DNA of 64,000 bases from positions 3,224,001 to 3,288,000 of the forward strand of contig JAZGUH010000103.1 in NCBI GenBank assembly GCA_037893225.1, written 5' to 3'. Made by a program: the position numbers and the translations under genes. Below, one piece after another: positions 1 through 6,999 of the stretch; within the stretch, counting starts at the first letter, position 1; every line of letters begins with the position of its first letter. The notes under the pieces were generated by a model. It had not been told where the DNA came from, ran no database searches, and saw only the letters and a list, made by a program, of their open reading frames with translations. The stretch is from Hippasteria phrygiana (taxonomy: Eukaryota > Echinodermata > Asteroidea > Valvatida > Goniasteridae).

Positions 1-486
1 TTTACGTTCTTTTTCTGATAATAAACCCAAATCTTCTCTAAAAAAATCTACAAAGCTTTTTGGATACGTATCGCCTGGCCACTTCTCGTTAAAGTTTCTA
101 ATTAACGTATTATATTTTATAAATGTTGTAGGCCTAGTTTTGTGAGTCAACCTAACACCACCGAAGTAAATACCTTTTTCATTTTTAGTAAAAAATTCGT
201 ACCTAATGCGTCTTGGTCTAGTATAGCCTTCCTTATCCCAAAAATCATAAAAAGAATTAGTTAAATCTACATCATCCATCGTCGGCAGTTGTGGTGGTTC
301 ATCCTGTCTGTCTAATTCAAAATCATGGTCGGGGTCTATTCCTAAACCATCCGGTATGTTTAAATCATCGTCTTCAAAATCATCATCGGGGTTTATTACT
401 AAAGCATCATCGGCATCTTGATCATCGACTTGTTCGCCTTCTGTACCGAGCTCGCCCATTTCGAAACCTTCTCCACCTTCAGCCAT
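1..486 (-). CDS. Partial acidic element protein, paralog of the next gene (runs off left edge)
   Basis: An open frame of 162 codons begins with ATG at 486 (minus strand) and is still open at base 1, so the C-terminal part is outside the window. It starts MAEGG, like the neighbouring gene that ends at 505. It then has an Asp/Glu-rich stretch (residues about 20-65) and, from residue 78, a segment beginning SFYDF with a downstream RIRYE and GIY that aligns with residues 75-147 of the neighbour. The two genes are therefore tandem paralogs in the same orientation, 18 bp apart. The start is supported by the identical upstream string TATAAAATGG in both genes. I do not recognise a biochemical function. 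By analogy with the full-length paralog it may continue into a coiled coil and a membrane-interacting C-terminus, but that part is not visible. Confidence 0.75.
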   Translation of the reverse strand, partial: MAEGGEGFEMGELGTEGEQVDDQDADDALVINPDDDFEDDDLNIPDGLGIDPDHDFELDRQDEPPQLPTMDDVDLTNSFYDFWDKEGYTRPRRIRYEFFTKNEKGIYFGGVRLTHKTRPTTFIKYNTLIRNFNEKWPGDTYPKSFVDFFREDLGLLSEKERK

Positions 487-504
487 TTTATAAAGTCGCA
501 TATT

Positions 505-2061
505 TTATTTTTTTTGCACGTATACTAGTATCAAAGTACCAACACCCACCAATAACGTCCACACGTGGTCCGCCAACCAACCTACCGACTTGCTCAATAG
601 ATTTAACAACCAACTCGCGATAGCACCCAAAATACCAGGTAAAGCGGCTAATAACTTACCCCCGAGCTTTTTTAGCAAATTAGCCAAGTTTTTTAAATGA
701 TTACTTATCCAATCTTTCACGTTACCTCCGGTAGGCGGAGTAGGCGTCGGAGCAGGAATAACCGCCGCACCACCCCCACCAAAAGCCAACACCAAAGATT
801 CAACGATAAAACCTATAGCTAAAGCAAACGCGGTTAATATACTTGCAACCGTCACACCCTCTTCTTGAAACAGAATTCTAATCTTTTCTCTTAGCGAGAT
901 ATCACTATCTAGCATTTTATTAAACATTTCTTTGATTCTAACGAGTTGACTTTTGATTCCTCGTTCATTTTCGATCGCCGCTGTCAATCTAGCGGATCTT
1001 TCATCCTTTAGATCTTTTAATCGATTGGCTATTTCTCGTCTCTCTTCTTCGCTCGTTGCTTCAGAGTGTTCAGCTTCGGTTTGATTAATTTCATCATCTA
1101 GCCTTCCTAATCGAGCTAAATTTAATTTTAAATTACCTTTGAGAGTTTGTAACGCTTTGTTTTCACCAGCAATTTCTCTCAAGTTGTTTACTCCCGTAAT
1201 TTTTTTAATTACTATTTCTCGTTCATATAATGCTTTTTCTAGTTCATCCGATACACTTTCTCGTTCATCTAATTCTGTTCTTCGTTTATCTATTACTCCC
1301 CTCGATCTATCTAATGTTTCTACTCGTTCATCTAATATTTTCGCTATTTTATTTAATTCGTTTACTCGTTCATCTAACTCTTTTTTTTGTTTATCTAATC
1401 CTCTTTTGTAGTCACCTAATAATTTACTTGGTTCTTTTATTTCTCCTCGTGAATCTACTTCTATTAATATATCCTCTATTATTTCTTCTACGATTCTTCC
1501 AACTTCATCGGCCGTTTTTGGAAGTTCACTAGTCTCAATATTTTCGGGGTGTAGCTGGCTTATTTCTTGTTGTGCTCGCATAGATACTCTTGTAGGGCGT
1601 AATTGCGCCGTTCCAGTTTTTACCAAACCAAACTCGTCTCGCAAAAAAGGAGCCGGTTTATATCCAGCTTTGGAAATTCTTGGTTTTAACGTACTTAATT
1701 GTACAAACCTTTTAGGATCATTATCATACGTTAACTTTATGTTTTTGTAGTAAATACCATTGTCTTCTTTACGAAAATTTTCATATCTTATATTCGCTGG
1801 TCTTTCGTAACCTTGACCTTTATAAAAATCATAAAACGATTCTGCGTAACCGACTAATTGGCGATGTAAAAGTGGATCTAATCTATCCATCGCTTCATGC
1901 GTCGTTTGTGGGGGTGGAATCGAAAAATCAGTCTCGGCATCAGCATCTTGAAAAATATCGTCGTCATCGGCATCTTCAAAATCATTATCAACATCATCAT
2001 CAGCTTGTTCGTTTTTTCGATCAATTTCCTTCATAGGTATAAAGTCTCCACCTTCAGCCAT
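505..2061 (-). CDS. Coiled-coil protein with hydrophobic C-terminus, element-encoded, function unknown
   Basis: 518 residues. Residues 20-45 are strongly acidic. Residues 75-147 form a domain shared with the truncated paralog to the left. Residues 222-284 are nine unbroken heptads starting mostly with Leu-Asp or Ile-Asp (for example LDERVNE, LDERVET, LDRSRGV), followed by more charged helix to about 385, so a long coiled coil is expected. Residues 404-435 are a hydrophobic Gly/Ala-rich segment, 436-446 is Pro/Thr-rich, 449-490 is an amphipathic helix-prone region, and 499-515 is a probable transmembrane segment before a Lys-Lys end. From memory, proteins with a similar Gly/Leu-rich amphipathic tail occur in Polinton/adintovirus-like elements of aquatic invertebrates. 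A virion or membrane-disrupting role is my inference only. The start is supported by TATAAAATGG directly at the ATG. Confidence 0.8.
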   Translation of the reverse strand: MAEGGDFIPMKEIDRKNEQADDDVDNDFEDADDDDIFQDADAETDFSIPPPQTTHEAMDRLDPLLHRQLVGYAESFYDFYKGQGYERPANIRYENFRKEDNGIYYKNIKLTYDNDPKRFVQLSTLKPRISKAGYKPAPFLRDEFGLVKTGTAQLRPTRVSMRAQQEISQLHPENIETSELPKTADEVGRIVEEIIEDILIEVDSRGEIKEPSKLLGDYKRGLDKQKKELDERVNELNKIAKILDERVETLDRSRGVIDKRRTELDERESVSDELEKALYEREIVIKKITGVNNLREIAGENKALQTLKGNLKLNLARLGRLDDEINQTEAEHSEATSEEERREIANRLKDLKDERSARLTAAIENERGIKSQLVRIKEMFNKMLDSDISLREKIRILFQEEGVTVASILTAFALAIGFIVESLVLAFGGGGAAVIPAPTPTPPTGGNVKDWISNHLKNLANLLKKLGGKLLAALPGILGAIASWLLNLLSKSVGWLADHVWTLLVGVGTLILVYVQKK

Positions 2062-2086
2062 TTTATAAAGTCGTATATTTTATATT

Positions 2087-2320
2087 TTACGTAGTATTCA
2101 CCACATTCTGAGGAATTATTCCTTGACTCACCAACCAAGTCTGAGTAGCTAGAGCGCTACCTACCGTAGCGGTGATTTTAACCGTATCTTCTACGTCTAG
2201 CTTTCCTAAATCGGCGGGCTTAATTTTCAAAAGTTTTTTACTCAACATAGTATAACCTACGGTCAACAAACTCAACACAGCGCCGTGATAAAGAGTATTT
2301 GCAACGTTCTTCGTATCCAT
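2087..2320 (-). CDS. Small hydrophobic element protein, function unknown
   Basis: 77 residues with a hydrophobic segment at about 14-26 followed by a basic KKLLKIK stretch, then a second mildly hydrophobic helix-prone half ending near QGIIP. It sits between two genes of the same strand with short gaps (25 and 32 bp) and starts at GTAAAATGG, the start motif common in this element. Its size and pattern match a small protein I recall as recurrent in Polinton-like elements of invertebrates, but I cannot name it. A small membrane or capsid-associated protein is the likeliest role. A chance ORF is unlikely given the packing and motif. Confidence 0.7.
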   Translation of the reverse strand: MDTKNVANTLYHGAVLSLLTVGYTMLSKKLLKIKPADLGKLDVEDTVKITATVGSALATQTWLVSQGIIPQNVVNTT

Positions 2321-2352
2321 TTTACTTGTACAAATATTTTATTTTTTTTTAT

Positions 2353-2751
2353 TTATTCCATTTCTAATAGTTCTTCAACTTTAGGGGTTACGCTCGCGGT
2401 CTGTACCACCTCTCGCTGGGGTTTACTCTTTTTAAACGCGAGATATCCTAACGATAAAACAACCAAACCAACTATCGCGTATCCCCAGCTCGGAATGTCT
2501 CTCATCGTTAGCGCTGGCGTTTGCTCTTCTTCTACCCTTTGCATTGTTTGTATTTGTTCTTTCATCTTTCTGTTTCTTTCGGCCAGTTTTTTACCTTGCT
2601 CTACTCTTTTAGGGTCTTTTGCTCTTTTTTTTGTGACTCTCGATAGAGCCGGCTGAGTCGGAGCCGGGGGAGGCGGAGCCGGGGGAGACTCTTGGGGAGG
2701 CTGAGCCGGCTCTTGGGCTACTTGATCCGTCGTTGTCGTTTCTAGGCTCAT
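2353..2751 (-). CDS. Proline-rich single-pass membrane protein candidate
   Basis: 132 residues. The first 40 are Pro/Ala/Gln/Thr-rich, residues about 40-70 are very basic and helix-prone, about 86-106 form one transmembrane helix (from WGYAIVGLV to GYLAF) followed by KKSK, and the end is acidic. Its first 143 bp overlap the 3' end of the gene ending at 2609 in another frame. The overlapped part is low complexity in both proteins (Pro-rich here, Ser/Gly/Pro-rich there). The start has TATAAAAG just before the ATG. A single-pass protein with a cytoplasmic or interior basic arm is what the sequence shows; the role is unknown. Confidence 0.65.
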   Translation of the reverse strand: MSLETTTTDQVAQEPAQPPQESPPAPPPPAPTQPALSRVTKKRAKDPKRVEQGKKLAERNRKMKEQIQTMQRVEEEQTPALTMRDIPSWGYAIVGLVVLSLGYLAFKKSKPQREVVQTASVTPKVEELLEME

Positions 2752-3277
2752 CTTTTATAATAGTACTACTATTATTTGTTATTATATTACTACTACTATC
2801 TACCTGTAAATGTTTAGTCGTGATCAACATAGCAACCAAAGGAGACAAATAAACCCCATAATTGTAATGCACTTCACAAAGTAAACTAGACAAGCTGCTA
2901 GAAATAACGGGATCTTTTTCTAAGTCGTTGATAAGGGCTTCTTCAGAATCTAAACAAAGTTTATAACCGAATGGTGAGGCCAGCGGCAAAGTCGCGCCTA
3001 AAGCTTTTGCGTAAACGGTTAACACGCAACTCCCCAAACTGACTATCATTTCTTTACCGAGCTTGGCTTCGTATCTTTTATATAGCTTTTCTTGTTTTTC
3101 TACAGTCAAGCCCTCTATTTCATTGACGGAGTATTCTTTACCGAAATATTTTTTAGAATCACCACTCGCAACTACGCCCAAAAGTCTATTTTTGGATATA
3201 GTTGCTTCTGGGATCGTGGGTGTAGCAGCTATGGGTTCTTGAGATAACGTGCTTAGAGATTCTATCGACTTGCTCAT
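2609..3277 (-). CDS. Conserved element protein with Ser-rich basic tail, function unknown
   Basis: 222 residues. Residues about 33-160 look like a folded, mostly helical domain beginning near DSKKYFGKEY and ending near the hydrophobic YLSPLVAML. Residues about 175-222 are a disordered Ser/Pro/Gly tail ending in KKKSKRP, which could bind nucleic acid or act as a nuclear signal. The domain resembles, from memory, a family often found beside capsid and ATPase genes in invertebrate Polinton-like elements; I know of no demonstrated function. The 3' end overlaps the start of the next gene by 143 bp in a different frame. The start has TTTTAAATG, a weaker version of the common start motif. Confidence 0.7.
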   Translation of the reverse strand: MSKSIESLSTLSQEPIAATPTIPEATISKNRLLGVVASGDSKKYFGKEYSVNEIEGLTVEKQEKLYKRYEAKLGKEMIVSLGSCVLTVYAKALGATLPLASPFGYKLCLDSEEALINDLEKDPVISSSLSSLLCEVHYNYGVYLSPLVAMLITTKHLQVDSSSNIITNNSSTIIKDEPRNDNDGSSSPRAGSASPRVSPGSASPGSDSAGSIESHKKKSKRP

Positions 3278-3392
3278 TTAAAATAGAACTATATTTTTTA
3301 ATCTTATTTCTACAAGAAATATAATCGTAAGAAAATAAAGATAAGTTGATGGCTATTACTAGTTTTAATAATAGGTCTAGATATTCTATCAT
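3186..3392 (-). CDS. Possible small membrane protein (doubtful)
   Basis: 68 residues with a hydrophobic N-terminal segment (about residues 4-22), a Cys and then a basic helix. Its 3' part overlaps the beginning of the 222-residue gene by 92 bp in another frame. In favour: it fills an otherwise empty gap and has TATATAAAATATG at its start, like other genes here. Against: it is short, overlapping, and I recognise no family. It could equally be a chance ORF inside the promoter region of the downstream gene. Confidence 0.3.
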   Translation of the reverse strand: MIEYLDLLLKLVIAINLSLFSYDYISCRNKIKKYSSILNEQVDRISKHVISRTHSCYTHDPRSNYIQK

Positions 3393-3412
3393 ATTTTATA
3401 TATGACTAGATA

Positions 3413-3570
3413 ATCTATAGATCTACTATCTATAGATCATCTATCAGTTATCTATCAGTTATCTATCAGTTATCTAATAGGTATCTAATAGGTACCTATC
3501 AGTTATCTAATAGGTACCTATCAGTTATCTATCAGGTATCTAACAGTTATCTATAGATCAACTATAGATC
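3413..3570. repeat. 11-bp tandem repeat
   Basis: Thirteen consecutive 11-bp units run from 3428 to 3570. Most are variants of ATCTATCAGTT, ATCTAATAGGT and ACCTATCAGTT. Both flanks carry the partly palindromic unit ATCTATAGATC (3413-3423, 3428-3438 and 3549-3559). It fills the gap between the ATPase stop and the genes to its left, and its last unit and a half lie within the last codons of the ATPase. A regulatory or replication role is possible but not shown. Confidence 0.85.
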
Positions 3571-4196
3571 AACTGCCAACAGACAGGAGGATCAGTTTTT
3601 ACCACTAATTTACTAAAAGGGGTGTCTCTTAAGATCTTTTTAATTCTCGATCTTTCTTCTAAAGGCACCGCATCATTTTCATCGAGGCATGAATCGAAAC
3701 TATTTTTATCTTTGCAATAGAACAATACGACAAATGCAGTTTGAGCTCTAAAATCTGTCATTACGCAATTATACTTTTGAGTCATTAACCAACAGTAGTG
3801 ATTGTCGTGCCTACCGCTAAACGCCAATTTCGTTAAAACGCAAGTGTTTTTTCCGAACGCCGCCTTACGATATTTTATGTCTTGTTCCGAGCTACAATCG
3901 TCTATCAAAAATAGAACGTGCGATCCTTTAAATCGAGCTCTATAAAATGCTAAAGCTTCGTTGAGTGTCACCTTTTCTACCTCTAAATCGCATGGGTATA
4001 TCTCGGGGTCTAACCACAACCAACGTCTCTCGAGATAAGTCTTGTTGTTGCTTAACGTAGGACAAATAACTACGATCTTTTCAAAGTGATCTTTATACTC
4101 AGTTTCTAATAGATCTAAAATATATTTGGTTTTACCCGAATTAGTCCTACCGCAAACTATCGCGCAGTGTGGTGTTTTTGGAAACGTTTTATGCAT
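3558..4196 (-). CDS. Virion packaging ATPase, FtsK/HerA (A32-like) family
   Basis: 212 residues. A Walker A loop, GRTNSGKT, is at 16-23. A Walker B strand, HVLFLIDD, ends at Asp99-Asp100. A downstream MTQ at 138-140 is in the place of the sensor Gln typical of this family. Family knowledge: these ATPases pump the DNA genome into the capsid in Polintons, adintoviruses and nucleocytoplasmic large DNA viruses. The length is normal for the compact Polinton version. It lies immediately downstream of the capsid gene (23-bp gap, same strand), which fits a late morphogenesis cluster. The start is the first Met, with TTAATAAACC before it. The C-terminus reads into an 11-bp repeat array. Alternative P-loop ATPases are unlikely given the context. 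Confidence 0.88.
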   Translation of the reverse strand: MHKTFPKTPHCAIVCGRTNSGKTKYILDLLETEYKDHFEKIVVICPTLSNNKTYLERRWLWLDPEIYPCDLEVEKVTLNEALAFYRARFKGSHVLFLIDDCSSEQDIKYRKAAFGKNTCVLTKLAFSGRHDNHYCWLMTQKYNCVMTDFRAQTAFVVLFYCKDKNSFDSCLDENDAVPLEERSRIKKILRDTPFSKLVVKTDPPVCWQLIYS

Positions 4197-4219
4197 GGTT
4201 TATTAATAAGGTTTACTTT

Positions 4220-5497
4220 TTAAGAATAACTACCGCTAAATCGTCCATCTTCTAGCACCAACTGACCATCCATCACCAAGAAAACGTAACACGTTAGAGA
4301 ACCAGCTGTCTCAGCCTCTCTTTCTAAATGGAGAGAAATACCTCCACCTACGTCTCCTATTTTCCTGCCAGAACCGTGACTTTTGTTGTCGTCGGTTACC
4401 CTCGTATCTAGCCAAAGACCGTAACTAGTGTTTAAGTAATCTCCTAGAGTCATATCGTGTAATTCCAAGTCTTTGGACACCCTGGCACCAAATTCTGTAT
4501 TAGAGTCTCCGAAAAACTTGGTAATCTCGTCCCAGTGTTGATAACGCTTCATGCCCTGACTATACAATTGATTCGGCTTACCCTCTATCGTAACGTCTAC
4601 TTTTTCGATCTTTGGATTATAAAAAATTCGAGGATCCTTTTCGCCCGATTCTTTAAATAAAAGAAGTATACCTTTGAGACTTCTAATGGCTTGATTGAGA
4701 TTAATGTTCCAAGTAGTATCGGACTTGTTTAGCGTTAAAACCGTATATCTTTGAACTTTTTCGTATAGAAAATGAGTTTTACCTCGATATTTTTGTCTGA
4801 TATTATCTGCCAATGTTTTATTAGTCACCGTTTCAAACTCGAGATCTAACCCAGAAATTTTATACTTTGCGTTGTTATCGGTAGATTTTACTACGCTATC
4901 GTGATCGTTAAATGTAAATTCGTAAGTTAGTCTGTCTTTGAGCGTCGATGGACTAAAAGGCTGATGATCCGTAAGCATTTCAAAATCTAGAGGAATGTAA
5001 TATCGATTACCGTAAGCGTTGGCAATCGCTTTGTCTTTTCCACCATTCGCGCTAGTAATCCCATCGCTAGCGCCGATTCTGAGTTTCGTGATGTTGCTAT
5101 CTTCGAGTCCTCGATACGCATCGTTCGCGCTGGCTGGTCGCCACATGTCTTTATACGCGTTATATACATCGGCATCCGTAAACGCTACGAAATCTTTACC
5201 TTCTAGTTTGATTCTTACGCCGCTAATTAAATTTCGTGCGACGTTATAATATAGAGTTCTTGCATCGTCTTCGCCAGTGCCTTCAGATTCTAAGTCTATA
5301 TTAAAAGCTAATCGTACTGTACCCGGTACGACTACATCGTCTTGACTCAACATAGGAAATTCAACGATCAACAGACTGCCGGCCGATGCGGTACTAGGAT
5401 TATGAGTAATAACCATCGATTGTCTCAATCCCTTCAACGCTCTAGGATTTTTTAAACTTCTGTGTGGATTCAGTTTGCTTCCATAAATTGCGTTCAT
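4220..5497 (-). CDS. Major capsid protein (double jelly-roll hexon type)
   Basis: 425 residues, rich in beta-prone segments with no membrane helix. Recognisable features are the segment around YYIPLDFEML followed by PFSPSTLKDRLTYEFTFND at about 166-199, and a C-terminal beta-rich end (TCYVFLVMDGQLVL). This pattern matches the capsid proteins of Polinton/adintovirus-like elements as I recall them. The double jelly-roll fold itself is inferred from family membership. It sits between the ATPase and the conserved small protein next to the integrase. The start is the first Met with GTAAAATG directly upstream. It is on the short side for a hexon-type protein, but no frameshift or stop is visible. 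Confidence 0.78.
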   Translation of the reverse strand: MNAIYGSKLNPHRSLKNPRALKGLRQSMVITHNPSTASAGSLLIVEFPMLSQDDVVVPGTVRLAFNIDLESEGTGEDDARTLYYNVARNLISGVRIKLEGKDFVAFTDADVYNAYKDMWRPASANDAYRGLEDSNITKLRIGASDGITSANGGKDKAIANAYGNRYYIPLDFEMLTDHQPFSPSTLKDRLTYEFTFNDHDSVVKSTDNNAKYKISGLDLEFETVTNKTLADNIRQKYRGKTHFLYEKVQRYTVLTLNKSDTTWNINLNQAIRSLKGILLLFKESGEKDPRIFYNPKIEKVDVTIEGKPNQLYSQGMKRYQHWDEITKFFGDSNTEFGARVSKDLELHDMTLGDYLNTSYGLWLDTRVTDDNKSHGSGRKIGDVGGGISLHLEREAETAGSLTCYVFLVMDGQLVLEDGRFSGSYS

Positions 5498-5536
5498 TTT
5501 ACTTAACGAAACAAAAAAATAAAAAGCAAAAAACGT

Positions 5537-5950
5537 TTAAATAAACTTATAAACTAAGTAACCTAAAACAGCAGTGCCTCCTAAGATAAATACAATTTCA
5601 CCATCTTTTTGACCTTCGCTAGGTGCGTAAAAGTCCGACAATACAGGTTCGCGAGGTAATCTTATATCTTCGTTGGTTACTTCGTTATATTCTCTCAACG
5701 CCTCATCTACATTTTGAAAATCTTTTTGAGCCCTGGCTTCTTTATGTAGTCGATCGTTTAGATAATCTAGATACTTGGTTCTTTGTTCTACCCACTCTTG
5801 TTTAGCTCGAGTTAATTGTTCTAAAGCGAGGTCGTGTCGTTTACGTTCTTCAGCCGACGACCCACCCATACTCGAAAATAGAAAGTTCGATCCGCTAAAC
5901 GCTAAAGCGTTTACAATAGCTCCACCAATCATCATTAATGCACTCGCCAT
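5537..5950 (-). CDS. Small conserved element protein with two hydrophobic ends
   Basis: 137 residues if translation starts at the ATG at 5950 (MASAL). An upstream in-frame ATG at 6001 would add 17 residues but would overlap the divergent integrase start codon at 5992, so I prefer 5950, which has TTATTAAAAATGG. The N-terminus (about 3-30) is hydrophobic and Gly/Ala/Phe-rich. Residues about 33-90 are a charged coiled coil (AEERKRHDLALEQL and onward). The C-terminal 20 residues are a transmembrane helix ending in YKFI. From memory, this architecture is one of the commonest small ORFs beside capsid genes in Polinton-like elements. The role is unknown; a structural or membrane-associated virion protein is plausible. 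Confidence 0.75.
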   Translation of the reverse strand: MASALMMIGGAIVNALAFSGSNFLFSSMGGSSAEERKRHDLALEQLTRAKQEWVEQRTKYLDYLNDRLHKEARAQKDFQNVDEALREYNEVTNEDIRLPREPVLSDFYAPSEGQKDGEIVFILGGTAVLGYLVYKFI

Positions 5951-5991
5951 TTTTAATAAGTCGTTAAAATTTTTTCTGCTTTTAAAATAAA
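5951..5991. promoter_or_regulatory. Divergent intergenic region, probable bidirectional promoter
   Basis: This 41-bp AT-rich gap separates the small conserved protein (leftward) from the integrase (rightward). It carries TAAAATAAAATG-type sequence on the integrase side and TTATTAAAAATG on the other. It must hold the start signals of both genes unless they lie inside coding sequence. Another divergent gap of exactly the same length is at 8509-8549. Confidence 0.5.
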
Positions 5992-6999
5992 ATGGAAACA
6001 AAACTAAGTAAAATATTTTACAGCCCTAAAGGATATTGGAAAGGTGCAGGCGCTATAAAAAAATTATCGTTAAAAGCTAACGTACCCGAGCCAGACGTTA
6101 GAAATTGGTTGAGAAAACAAGCCATGTGGCAAATATATTTACCACCCCCCAGTTTTATACCGAGACCTACGAGTCTCAATAAGGTTATAGGGAGGCCTAA
6201 TGAACAACATCAAGCGGATCTGTTGTATCTACCTCACGATGTAGTTAGACGAAAAAGATATAAATACGCGTTGACAATCGTGGATGTGGCCACTCGATAT
6301 AAAGAAGCTGAACCCTTGACGAATAAAACGAGTACTCAAGTTGTAGAGGCTATAAAAAAGATTTACAAAAGATCGCCCTTGTCTTGGCCTCTCACGATAA
6401 AAGTAGACCCCGGTACAGAATTTATGGCTGAATTTAATACTTTGATGCGGACTCGCAACGTCGCAGTACAGAAAGGCGAGGTTGGTAATCATAGAGCTCA
6501 AGGTATAGTAGAAAGATTTAATCGTACTTTAGCCGAAAGATTATTCGGTCATCAATACGCTCAAGAAATGTTAGAGCCTACCGAGCGTAGCCGAGAGTGG
6601 GTAAAAAGATTACCCGAGGTCGTAGCTGCGTTAAACGACGAAGAAACTAGATTGATATCGACTATGAAAGGTAAACCGTTAACTCCTCGAGCGGCTATGT
6701 CTCAGTTAGAAATAAAACAATTGAGTTCCTCGGGGCTCAAGAGTCCCGAAGATCTTTTAAGCGTAAATGACGATATCGTTAGATATCTTTACGCTCCTGG
6801 AGAGCTCGAAAAAGACGTTAGAAGAAGAGCTACCGATCCTATTTGGAGCTTAGAAATGTATACGATTAGAAGGAGAACGACAAATCCCGGACAGCCCGCG
6901 TTATACTGGCTGAATAACGGTCCCAAGAGATCGTTCGTTAAGAAAGAATTAATGGTCGTTCCATCAGATACTGAGTTACCGCCTTCTTCAGCGACGTAG
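5992..6999 (+). CDS. Retroviral-type integrase (rve, DDE family) of Polinton/adintovirus kind
   Basis: 335 residues. The catalytic triad is visible as Asp76 (QADLLYL), Asp139 (KVDPGTEF) and Glu174 (GIVERFNRTL); the last two are separated by 34 residues, as expected for a DD35E-type core. The N-terminal 50 residues look like a helix-turn-helix (VPEPDVRNWL) rather than the His-His-Cys-Cys zinc finger of retroviruses. The C-terminal 60 residues (YTIRRR to SFVKKELMVV) look like the small beta-barrel or chromo-like tail of Polinton integrases. Family role: it inserts the linear element into host DNA and makes a short target duplication. All active residues are present. It is divergent from the gene at 5537-5950 and overlaps the next gene tail-to-tail by 12 bp. 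TAAAATGG is at the start codon. Confidence 0.93.
   Translation: METKLSKIFYSPKGYWKGAGAIKKLSLKANVPEPDVRNWLRKQAMWQIYLPPPSFIPRPTSLNKVIGRPNEQHQADLLYLPHDVVRRKRYKYALTIVDVATRYKEAEPLTNKTSTQVVEAIKKIYKRSPLSWPLTIKVDPGTEFMAEFNTLMRTRNVAVQKGEVGNHRAQGIVERFNRTLAERLFGHQYAQEMLEPTERSREWVKRLPEVVAALNDEETRLISTMKGKPLTPRAAMSQLEIKQLSSSGLKSPEDLLSVNDDIVRYLYAPGELEKDVRRRATDPIWSLEMYTIRRRTTNPGQPALYWLNNGPKRSFVKKELMVVPSDTELPPSSAT

Noticed and set aside
291..1532. Forward-strand ORFs rich in Leu, His and Ser opposite the coiled-coil gene
   Set aside because: They are antisense shadows of acidic and heptad-repeat coding sequence.
5951..6001. Upstream start at 6001 for the small conserved protein (17 extra residues)
   Set aside because: It would overlap the integrase start on the other strand, and the downstream Met at 5950 has the element's start motif and the expected family N-terminus.
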